From Perkinsus chesapeaki (taxonomy: Eukaryota > Perkinsozoa > Perkinsida > Perkinsidae): a stretch of 64,000 nt of DNA. How positions within the stretch are numbered: the stretch's first letter is position 1; the number at the start of each line of letters is the position of its first letter. The position numbers and the translations under genes are program-made. Positions 34,041 to 43,723 of the stretch are shown here, in pieces. The notes beneath the pieces were generated by a model. It did not search any database. It saw only the letters and a list, made by a program, of their open reading frames with translations, and was not told the origin of the DNA. The DNA lies in assembly GCA_013115145.1 (NCBI GenBank), contig JAAPAO010000023.1, forward strand, positions 1 to 64,000, in the 5' to 3' direction.

Positions 34041-35375
34041 GCGAAAGCATGACTGGTGAGGAGGCTGCTTCATCGGTGCCGTTAGTCGCCCGTCAGGTTC
34101 ATCACATACACTTGACGAGTCAACTATCGTGAAGATGTACTCAACCTGTTCTTGTCGCTGTAGAGTGCTAGCAATTGGCCAAGTTAATACTATGATCATC
34201 CGCATTTCGCTTTAATGCACTCTTTATCGCGACTTTTGGGACAAACTGTTCAGCATGCATGTCATCAGTACTGTTCGTTTTGACGTAGTGAGTTCTAGTT
34301 TCCATTCAGGCTCATGTTGACCTTGTGCTCCTCAACTTCATAGTTGCAGTGGTCTGGTTAAGTGCCATCTGGCCCTCAGATGGATAGACATTCTTCCAGC
34401 GACGAACTGTGGCTCTTGTTGCCGAAAAGCTCACTTGCGACTTCTCGTCACAACTCCCACCACCGTTGAGGAACGGTGCACAGATAGGCTTAAAATAGGC
34501 GACCATTGAATACCTAACATGCCTGCCTTGTGTTCCCAACTAACTATATCCATCGATATCATAGACCTGGTTGCAGTATCCTAGTGTAGTTACTGAGGTA
34601 GACAGCTGTGAGATTTTTGACCAACTCTTTCTGTCCCAACGTACAACTTGTGCTGCACCAGGTAACCTTTCGCAGCGAGACTGCTCGCTGCCATGTAAAG
34701 TGAGGTTTTCGGACCGCAGTTTGCACAAGGACAAGGAAAGACCGACATGATCTGGGAACAGCGAACTCGTCTAAACCAAACCCACACCTTGACCTGAGCC
34801 CCATTCGGACATACGTCTGAGCACAAGGCTCCTCCGCTAGTGCGTCACCGGAAAGATCGACGGAATCCTCAGTTATCCAGGGCAGTGCAGTGGAATACCC
34901 ACATCAGTCCTTTCATCTTCTCCCACACTCCTCGGAAAAGAAGCGGTTTTAGCTTTGAATGAGCCAGAATATTGATATCTTTATTATTACGTGTAGTATT
35001 CGGGACTTGTGGGCGGAGACCGTGCGGGCGGAGACATGATGGATCCGTCCATTCATACTATTGGCCGACGACGATGGTCGACTTTCGTAACACAGTACCG
35101 GAGAGTCTATGGCCGAATAGAAGCGATTCACGAGCAATGAAGGGAGCTGCTACCACAAAGTGGAAAGCGATTTGAACGGAACTGGGACTTGAGCCAGGAG
35201 CGGCGTCACGCTCCGTCACGGAGCCTCCATGGCGCGCCTCGTCTCGTCACCAACGCTTTGTGTTGGCAACTGGAATGTAAGTAATATATGTACAATGTAA
35301 TGAGCATATGACATATCTAGCGACCCCAATCCACGTGCTTTTTTTAGTGGTATCCGCTCTCATCTTTGTTGCACA
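34041..35375. other. Long stretch without a supported gene
   Basis: Minus-strand ORFs at 34312-34539 and 34540-34826 overlap in several frames and contain Cys/Pro-rich pieces, but none starts at ATG with a coherent protein. Around 35195-35235 lies a short inverted repeat (CGTCACGCTCCGTCACGGAGCC). No RNA gene is seen. Confidence 0.4.
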
Positions 35376-35549
35376 ATGTTCACTAAAAGTCTTATGACTG
35401 CCATCTATATGATGATTCTGTCTGTGAACTGCACTCAGGATTCTCCAAGTGCTCAGCTGCGTTCCCTACAAGGTTGTGATCCACGCGACCCTAAGGCATG
35501 CCCGAATAGGCAGTGCGTTTGTTCTCGCATTGGATGCTGGTGCGAGTGA
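35376..35549 (+). CDS. Small secreted cysteine-rich peptide (57 aa)
   Basis: This uninterrupted ORF is too short for a usual ORF cutoff. Residues 1-21 form a signal peptide with a hydrophobic core (TAIYMMILSV) and a likely cleavage site after about residue 18-21. The mature part holds six cysteines within its last 24 residues, spaced C-x7-C-x4-C-x-C-x4-C-x-C, which suggests three disulfides in a compact knot, and it ends CWCE-stop. No known family is recognised. Possible roles are signalling, defence or host interaction, but none is shown by the sequence. The frame is not one with another long ORF. Confidence 0.55.
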   Translation: MFTKSLMTAIYMMILSVNCTQDSPSAQLRSLQGCDPRDPKACPNRQCVCSRIGCWCE

Positions 35550-36692
35550 CTCGAAGCCCCCCTTTCTAACCTCTGCCGCGGCTTTTTCTGTGGCTGGAGT
35601 TTCTGTGTTGCTGGTGCCAACACTGAGGAGTATGCCCCTTAGAGCAAGAAGTTCAACCAGCTTCTGGCTACTATGGCAGGACGACTCAATTGCCGGCTTG
35701 CCTGTCTAATATCTGTTGGGTCACTTGAAAGGACTTATCTCCCTTACTTTACATTAAAATTTTACATTGGTGTTTTGTTAGTCAATGTGCGTCTGGCCCA
35801 GGATCTTCTACGATCCTGTAAACCCGGGAAATGGCCCATGAGTCTTAGACATCTCCACACAGACCAGTGAGGTGACTTGAGAAAGTTCAACCACAGCTAA
35901 GAATGCCAGGCGATGGCAAGTCCGATCGTCCCGACTCCATGGGCCCTCTGTCCAGGCTCGACCAGCCTATAAAAGGGACTCCGGGGGAAGACAGGATTCT
36001 GATAGGACTTGTGTAAGAGCCAAATCCAATCGTTTGCTCTGTGGTGAGCAGGGTCAGCTATGTACGAGTGCTAATATACAGGAAGGTAAGAGTTTCACCC
36101 TACTCAATTCCAAGCCAGCCGGCGTGGCTGACCGCACGGAATCCCTTTTAACCTTTGATCCCGCGCTTACTAACCGAAGTAAGCGCGGAGGTTGCCCATC
36201 ATAGTAGAGCTGATTGTGTTGCTTTCTGCACCGCGTGGGTTCTTCCGTCATTCTGGTCCAGTATAACCCGTCTATGGACGCAAGCCTTATTTTGTTAGTC
36301 AATTTGTCCGGAGCAAATATACCGTCTAGAAGGAGCTTATGGCAGGCATGCTATTTCTATCAGGACTGACGCGCAGTCGGATCCATAGAGGATGAGAGAA
36401 TAAAAAGTCACTACTCCGTTGTCACCGAGATGTTGTTAGTGGTTCAGAGCTGAAAAAGCTGGTCTATGATCTCATCTACAGAAATGGGTCATCTGGAATG
36501 TCACACTTTGCACCTTTCTAGATGTTGTAGGAGTTACAACCCAGTATCCCTTTGCTCCATTGAGTTGAGAAAGTGAGTACATAGGGAGGGTTACTGACCT
36601 CTTACATATAAGAGGCCTCCGGGTTTTGGGAACCCCGTTTCCGGACGGCTTGGCGCTATAAGTTAAGACCCTTATCTTGCTGATAAGTTCTC
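35550..36692. other. Long stretch without a supported gene
   Basis: Short plus- and minus-strand ORFs without motifs. Nothing here joins convincingly to neighbours. Minus-strand sequence from about 36472 to 36692 may be flanking DNA of the broken methyltransferase copy. Confidence 0.4.
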
Positions 36693-37118
36693 TCATGCAG
36701 CTATTACACAGCGCTTTTCAGCGTTTGTAAACTGTGGCGCCAAGATACATATCAATGACGGAGCCTTCGCCGAAGCAAGCATCTGAGCTACATTGCTCAT
36801 GTGCACACTTTCAGCGTTGCTCGACACACAGTTGAGCATTTCATACACGCCGGCAAACGAAGAGGTTCTGAAACTTTTCGATGGGGTCATCCAAGGAGAC
36901 CATGGCCTTGCCATACACTGAGAAGAGGAGGCCATAGCTCGACCGACTGATGACTCGACGATTGAACCGGAGATGGTACGACTTTGCTGCTCCAGCTGAG
37001 CCACATAGCTCTCCGCAGCCGCCTTGCTCACTCCTAGCATACCGTAGGTATTGAGGAGATCCTCGAAGCTGATGACGTGAGCAATCCGGAATCCTGCCAA
37101 AACGAACATACTTGACAT
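36693..37118 (-). pseudogene. Partial copy of the MidA-like methyltransferase gene
   Basis: The stretch 36938-37089 repeats positions 39788-39939 of the intact gene with about nine in ten bases identical, encoding the same segment (RIAHVISFEDLL, TYGMLGVSKAAAESYVAQLE and IVESSVGRA). On either side the similarity ends and no SAM-binding motif or cysteine repeats are present. It is a fragment of about 150 bases embedded in unrelated sequence, so a duplication remnant rather than a gene. A 26-bp inverted repeat lies immediately beyond its 5' side (37126-37178). Confidence 0.7.
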
Positions 37119-37125
37119 AATCTAC

Positions 37126-37178
37126 ATCTTAGCATACTTGTACCACTGACCTGGTCAGTGGTACAAGTATGTTAAGAT
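37126..37178. repeat. Near-perfect 53-bp palindrome
   Basis: The 26-base arm ATCTTAGCATACTTGTACCA... (37126-37151) faces its reverse complement (37153-37178) across one base, with a single mismatch. It abuts the broken methyltransferase copy. Origin and role are unknown. Confidence 0.85.
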
Positions 37179-38136
37179 ATCTCACACTTAGCCTGTTTCC
37201 AGAAACAAGACTTCCACGTGGCTATCAACCCGACACGAGAGCACAGCTCTATGACATACCCTTTGGTCGACTCCTGGTTCTAGATAATAATGCTTGTCAA
37301 CGTATCCTCTAGCAGCAAGCGAGCGGAACGTCCAGCTGCACACCCGGCAGATACAACCGCCTGTTCTCGCATAGCCTGCTGGTGCGCATAACTCGTATGC
37401 CGTTTGCCTTGCCATAGTATCATACAAGTGATATCATTGCTGGAGCACAGCATCCAGTAGATAGCCTCAGACACTGGTGCTCGGTATATCATGTATGGTT
37501 ATTTATCGACAGCTTATATGACTAACGGTGAGTCGGCTCCTGTCGGAGTACAAAAGTGGCGAGGGCGAACTACACCACGCCCTGCTAGGCTGCATTGAAG
37601 GTTCCATTAGGCAACAAAGTCCTTAGTCGGTCTGTCACCAGTCGGGCTACCCAAAACCTATTGCCTTATTGTAGGGTGATGAACGCATGTGGGATCTAAT
37701 GTAAGGAGGGTCGAATAGCGTATAGTAAGTCATATAGTATGGCCCAATTAATTGCTTGCATTACTCCGCCGCTTCCTTAACGGCTGAACGGGCTTTTGTT
37801 CGTGCAAGCGTGGAACAGAGCTTATATTATGACACGATAGTTCGACTTCGTTAACTTCATGTCGTTATGATTAAGCCTTGAAACAGGTTATGTATTCGGA
37901 AAGCATTGTGCCCCGAGTTTCGAAAGGATTGCTACCCCACAGGAGACGCCCCTACACTGTACACGGCGTAGGCACATGAGACGTTGTACACTGGGATTCT
38001 GTAAATGTTCGCCTTCCTTTCAGCAGTCAGTACGTACTGGTTTGACAACCGACGTGTGGCTATGAGCCTTGGCTTGATGTTTCTTTCGGTCTCTAGCATG
38101 TCGGGTTTGATGAACTCAACACAACAGGGTCCCTAG
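37179..38136. other. No supported gene
   Basis: One minus-strand ORF with an ATG (37492 down to 37280, 70 codons) reads like a possible small protein but has no motif or splice partner. The rest is ordinary spacer. Confidence 0.4.
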
Positions 38137-40887
38137 CTACCACTGATCATGCATCATCCATGCGAACGGCGGCTCTTCCGCTTTACGGCGGGCCAAACAT
38201 TGAAAGGGTTCAAAGCTACTGCTGTTGCCTATGATACCAATGGTCTCCAAACTTCTGCGCAGAACAGTCGCAACGCGTTGTTCACCCCAGATATCATTCC
38301 ATTTTAAGAGATGATCGCTGTTCTTGGTGCCGAACTTTACAAAGTCTATCAACTGTACACTAAGCTGCGCGTTCTCGTAGCCTCTGGCATACTCCCGAGC
38401 AGTAGCTTCGTGATCATGCTCGAACAGTGTCAGTATACCCAGTCGGTCGACAACGTCTGCTTGAGGAACCTGAGTCCAGGAAGCGTCGGTACAGATTGTA
38501 GTATAGTAAACACGAGAAGAACTAAGACAAGATGGGGGAATAACTAATGAGTGAAAGGGAAGTAATAGGAAATAAATACAAGTGAAACGGAAGTAGTAGG
38601 AAATAAATACAAGCGAAGGGGAAGTAGTAGGAATTAAATACAAGTGGAACGGAAGTAGTAGGAATTAAATACAAGTGGAACGGAAGTAGTAGGAATTAAA
38701 TACAAGTGAAAGGGAAGTAATAGAACGGATTACTTCACTAATATCCACCCTCCAGCAGGGATCCTTTTCTTCGCTACTGAGATGCCAGCTTATCGCACCC
38801 TCTGTAACAACCAGCGCCAGTTCAGCTGGAGTGCCTCTGCTCTGTACTAGGACTTTAAAACCCGTCCACCGCTGTACCCCCTCGAGCTCGTCATGTCCAT
38901 ACCACGATCGCATATGTCTGGCTGCCGGATGGTCCAGTGACATGTGGTCGTGAATGGAGTACAGGCTCGGTAGAGGGACCCGTGCCGATGACGTTGGTGC
39001 GGGTGCGAGCTTCTCCAGAAGATTTTGCGGGCCGTAGAGTATCGTATTCCAGCCTAGCTCTTCGCCAGCCCGCGCCACATTGGTGAAGTCTACAAAGCTG
39101 GTGAGATCCACAAAGCCCGGGCATTTCATCCAATTCGCTTGGCAATCATCGGGGAGCCCAGCAGCAATGCTCGACGGTGGGATCGGGGGAACCGCGACAC
39201 CATCTTCGAATGGGCTCGAGGACACACTGTGAGCTAGAGGTTCGAAGGGTGCGCCATAGTCGATGGAGAGTATGAATCCTCGACCGCCCAGTATACAGTC
39301 GACAAGCTGTACGTATTCCTCTTCACCGTGGCGCACTGAGAAAGCCACCGATACGTGACCCATTTCACGGTAGCGTCTTGCGATAGTCATTATTGACTTC
39401 GCGTTACGCCGCATCCAAGGAGCGAACTGCCGACAAGTGTCGGGACTAAGGGCTACGCTTAAACGCCTTGTCGTCATGAGATGAACAAGTTGTATCTCGG
39501 CAGCCTCGTGGTCTCGCATCAGATGTCTAAGCTCCCTGTATACATGTTTGCCGATGAGTATAGGGCGGGGGCCTTTAGCGATGAGTAACTTATGCTCTTC
39601 TTCAACGAGCATCATGAGGCGGTTCTGAAGGTTGATGTCGTTGCGGAGCCGGATACGCATATTGTGGGCAGCGTGAGGTAGCTGGAGATCTGTGTGGTCT
39701 ATCAGACGTGATAGAGCAAGCACGACGGCGATGCAGTCTTGCTTAGCATCCTCGTTGCACTTCGTTTTATTCAGAGCCTCCATCGCAGCTCGACCGACTG
39801 ATGACTCGACGATTGAACAGGAGATGGTGCGACTTTGCTGCTCCAGCTGAGCCACATAGCTCTCGGCGGCCGCCTTACTAACGCCTAGCATACCGTAGGT
39901 ATCAAGGAGATCCTCGAAGCTAATGACGTGAGCAATCCGTACTTCTTGCCAAGACGAACAGGCTGTTACATTGGTGGCAAAGACAGACAAGCGAAGTTTA
40001 GCCGGTGCAAATGCATCAAGCAGCTCATTGCTAAGTGCCACTCCAGCGCCGAACCATTCATGACGGAGTTGTTGACGTACTCGAGGGCATGTGGACTCGG
40101 CTGATTGAGCATCGGCTTCAACAACATTAAGGCCGCGCTTTCGCTGCCTCGCAGCCAGTGCTGGCGACCGTTCAACTATCACATACTGGCTTGCCTTGGC
40201 CCATCGAGAGGCAAGACCTTTAGTATCAAACGGGGGGTGTGCGAGGCACTCAAGGATATCGGAACCCAGCTGACCGCTGCCGGCACCGAACTCAACTATC
40301 GGAAAATAATCGGGCATGCCAGACACCATCCACATTATGAAGAGCTTTCGGCAGATAACGAAAGCGAAATGTGGCGATAGTGCCATGGGGTAGGTGGTGA
40401 AGTGGGAGAACTCCTCCGTGGTGGCACCATTGAGATCGATCTTGGCTTGTGATATGACTCTTCCTCTCGAGTAGTATCCAAAGTCAGGACCGTACTGCGA
40501 GTCAGTGTAAAACTCAGATAGGCTGTAGATCTCGTCCATAGGTATTGGTAAGAACATCGCCTCGTACCAAGATAGAGCTCCCCGATTCATCTCGCAGCAA
40601 CTTTCTGCTGTGAAAAGCTCGCCATCCCAGCACACCGGGTTCCCTTGGGGACCATGAAGTGTTGAGTTACAGCACGTACTGTAGCTGTAGCCGGACGACC
40701 AGCACTCGGCGTTGGGGCAGCAGTCGTCGTAGTTGATACCACCACTCCAGCATTCTGGCCGCTCAGCAACATCAGCTTTACAGCAATACTGAGGTGTGAA
40801 GCCACCAACCCAGCACTCCATAGCTGATATGTCCGGACCCAGGGGTTCAACGACAGTTACGAGGCCAGCGAGAAGGTAGCGCTTCAT
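38137..40887 (-). CDS. MidA/NDUFAF7-like methyltransferase with secreted cysteine-repeat N-terminus (2 exons)
   Basis: The chosen start is ATG 40887, giving a signal peptide (MKRYLLAGLVTVVEPLG). The frame stays open upstream to 41211, but that part lacks domain character. Residues about 28-100 hold four CW-x-G...CC repeats (CWVGGFTPQYCC, CWSGGINYDDCC, CWSSGYSYSTCC and CWDGELFTAESCC). Then comes a SAM-dependent methyltransferase of the MidA/NDUFAF7 family: VEFGAGSGQLGSDILECL (motif I), GVALSNELLDAFAP, GRGFILSIDYGAPF and FVDLTSFVDFTNVARAGEEL. Exon 1 ends at 38749 (TGG AGG|GTGGAT). Exon 2 (38137-38469) opens VPQADVVDRLGILTLFEHDH in phase. The intron carries a 31-bp minisatellite. Known MidA proteins methylate an arginine of complex I in mitochondria; a signal peptide and cysteine repeats are unlike that, so the substrate is open. 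Confidence 0.8.
38551..38723. repeat. 31-bp minisatellite, 5.6 units
   Basis: The unit is GTGGAACGGAAGTAGTAGGA plus ATTAAATACAA. There are five complete copies and one partial, with a few substitutions between copies. It lies inside the methyltransferase intron (38470-38748). Read through without splicing it would encode a meaningless repeated tail. Confidence 0.92.
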
Positions 40888-41615
40888 TGGGCAACAATGC
40901 TCGCCGACTTCAAAAGTTAATTGACAACTCGAGGGTGAATGGGGTAACTCTGAAACCGCACTCGACAGGATTCCATGGCTTTTGCAACACTTTCCGAAGC
41001 ACACGTAGAATCGACATGTCTGTCGTACAATAAAAAATATGCAACTTGAACCCGGGCACCGAAACCAGGAGCCTGAGACAGTCATCCGAAAGCCGCAAGA
41101 CCTGCGAGCGTACAGCAAGAGCTCTACAGCAGCCAAGCTCCACAACCGAGTAGCCAAGCTTGTGGGTGAGCAGTTCATCGAAAGGATCAAAGTCGAAGGA
41201 GCTGACTTCATCTCCAGAACTATCGCACCTGATGAAGGAGATGAGATGAGTCGAGGGGTGTACTGACAATCTTAGAGTTGAGGGATCGACAAAGAGGAAT
41301 CTTGCACCACCCTCGAGCTCCTTTGCGATGAGCGGCACCTGACGCACAGGTTGTTGAACTCATAAAGGCTTATACATGTTTAAGGAGCAGGGCATGTGTA
41401 GTGTTGTCAGTTTGTTACGTCGATATCATCAATTGCAACATTATAATAATGTTACGTACTATTCAAAGAATAATCGTAACTGACACTTGCAGCGCAGCAT
41501 TGTTGTAGACGTAGTCATCCTATTGTCCAATTCCAAGCCGTGCTTTAACATACAGCTTCAGACACTATTCGATCGACCTCTTCTAGAGTCCTCTTAGATA
41601 TCTGCGATACGACTG

Positions 41616-43481
41616 TCATCGCCTCGGTTGTCTCCAAGAGGACCTGCCCTTTGCAATATTAAAAGTGACAGCTGCTCTATTCACCGTAATGAGCTGCCCC
41701 TCCAGATAGCCTCGGTGCTTCATCACCTCATCACCGAACATTTTCAGGAAGAGCCTTGTGCAAGCTTCGGGCCTAGCCTGGACGTGAACGGATTTGATGA
41801 GGCTCATGCACGCTGATTGACTGGCAGCCTCCAAGCACGAACGAAAGCCCTGCAGCTTTTTATTCGGAAACTTCTTGTGAATCATGGTTCGGTTCAACGC
41901 TCTTCTCGCTGTCATATTTCCACTTAAAACAGAGCCACCATCGAATCGCCTCGTCTATATCGGACATGTCATCAAGCCCGACCTTAAAGCCACACAGTAT
42001 GATGGAGAATCTCGCATATCTGACCTTGACGCATGCATCCCATATAGCGATCAGGTCATCAGTAGACATCATCGACCGTCGTTTGGTATTGGCCAGCGCC
42101 CACTGGGCCATTCGTTCCAAGTGGGGCTTCTCAAGATGGCGACCATGCCGCTTAGCTATAGCACCGCAATCGAGGCTCCGAGGGAGATCTGACAAGGGGA
42201 GGACCAGGCGGCTTCAAACGCAATCTGAGACCTGCACTCGTTAGTCAATGCTAGTAATCTTCAAAGGCGACCGACTCATCAACGTGACAAGGTTCCGACC
42301 GAAACCTTTCTCGCCTGAGTGGACCGACGGCCCACAGAACTTACCTCCCTGCCAGATCTTGATCCTCTCAAGCAGTGATTGCTCGGCTCTCCGTTGCTGG
42401 TTCCGGAATTCTTCCGGGGGCTCCTCGACTGCGGTCATCGTTTCTGCTACTCTCAGTAACGATGGCAGCGGCAAAGACTCGCAGAGGGACGTTTGGTGGC
42501 TCTTCAGTATCTGACACGGCAGCCTCAAGCACCAACGCAGGATGCCGTCTACACTATCGAGCATCAGCAAAAGGTCTGCATTGTCAACCTGTTTCTGCCA
42601 CTCCTGTGAGCGACTCTCCGCCAACACAGTAGCGATCTGGGCGGCCTGGAAGGGATCGGACCACGGCTCGGTCGGCGCGGGTGTACTTGAATGTAGGACA
42701 TGGTTTGTACGTGGGATATTGTAGAAATCAGCAAAGACGACCAATCGCTGTAGGAGAGACCAGCAACGTTGATCAGCAGTGACCACGCGACAACCTGAGG
42801 AAAGCTGTCAGCTTATCGGAAGATATGCTCGTGAGGGCTCGAGCTCAGAATTGGGCAAGACTCCTACAGGGCGTTGTAGATGCCACCACGAGAAAATGAG
42901 AGGATCTCAAGGCCGAACCGAGGTCGCCAAAAAGGGGATACTTCCGCACCGATTGTTGAGAGCTAACATCTACCCTTACCAAATCAGCCGAGCTCATGTC
43001 CTTCGCGCGCCGTATAATTTTGCGACAGCTTTTGATCGCTGATGGATGATCGAGACCGAAAACGTCCATAGCGAGTCTCGCCTCGTCCATCAGAACACCA
43101 GTGCTAACGGCGCTCTGAGGAAGGATTAAGCGAACGCTGACGGGTGGCCCCTACTTCATCCCTGCTTTCATTCAGCCATTCAATTAGGGCCGTTCGAAGG
43201 CTACTGTCTGTTACCTCTGAAGAAGCCATCAGGCGCGCTACCTACTAAATTCCTTTTTATCAGCTAAAAGATGTATTTACCTCGAGGGCTTCTACCAGGC
43301 GAATTCCTGCTCGGTGACGAACAAGCTCAAGTGTGGCGTCACTCACTTCCAGCCACCGTAGCGGCGGACTTCCAGGGGACCGTGATAGTTCACGAGCCAC
43401 TTTGAGGAGCTGCCGGGCCGAACGGTGCAGCGACAATTTGGTCGATCCGGCGGGAATAGACAGGCAAGTGTGCGAGTTCAT
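41616..43481 (-). CDS. Multi-exon gene of unknown function, mostly helical
   Basis: ATG 43481 opens MNSHTCLSIPAGSTKLSLHR and SARQLLKVARELSRSPG. It is spliced in phase to VARLMASSEVTDSSLRTALI, then after a 40-nt intron to SAVSTGVLMDEARLAMDVFG followed by LDHPSAIKSCRKIIRRAKDM. A long exon (about 42778-42345) reads CRVVTADQRCWSLLQRLVVF through QKQVDNADLLLMLDSVDGIL, and later exons (42195-41616) include HLERMAQWALANTKRR, TDDLIAIWDACVKVRYARFS and VHVQARPEACTRLFLKMFGD. It looks like an alpha-helical repeat protein, possibly of the organellar RNA-binding (OPR/RAP/FASTK-like) sort, but that is only an impression. Several joins and the stop are uncertain. Confidence 0.6.
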
Positions 43482-43723
43482 TGCCTTGTGGAGTGCAGAC
43501 TTATATTGCCAAACTCAAATCCACGGCGGTTTAATAATGAAGCTTTGTTTCACGAAAAGAGCGACACACACGAAGGGGGGTAATGAGGACGAGTTGGGTT
43601 GCTAAGACTGAACGAATGATATACCGGGAGAGCTAATGAGCTCGACGAGGACGAAGGAGAAGAAGAGCGTTGCATGGCTTATGCAACGGAAGTTACTGCT
43701 AACAAAAATTATAAAGTCAATCA

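Noticed and set aside
38474-38748. Read-through protein tail made of YYFRSTCI-type repeats
   Set aside because: The minisatellite supplies it, and good donor and acceptor sites in matching phase remove it.
40888-41211. N-terminal extension of the methyltransferase to ATG 41211
   Set aside because: The 108 extra codons lack domain character, whereas the internal ATG at 40887 starts a clean signal peptide directly before the cysteine repeats.
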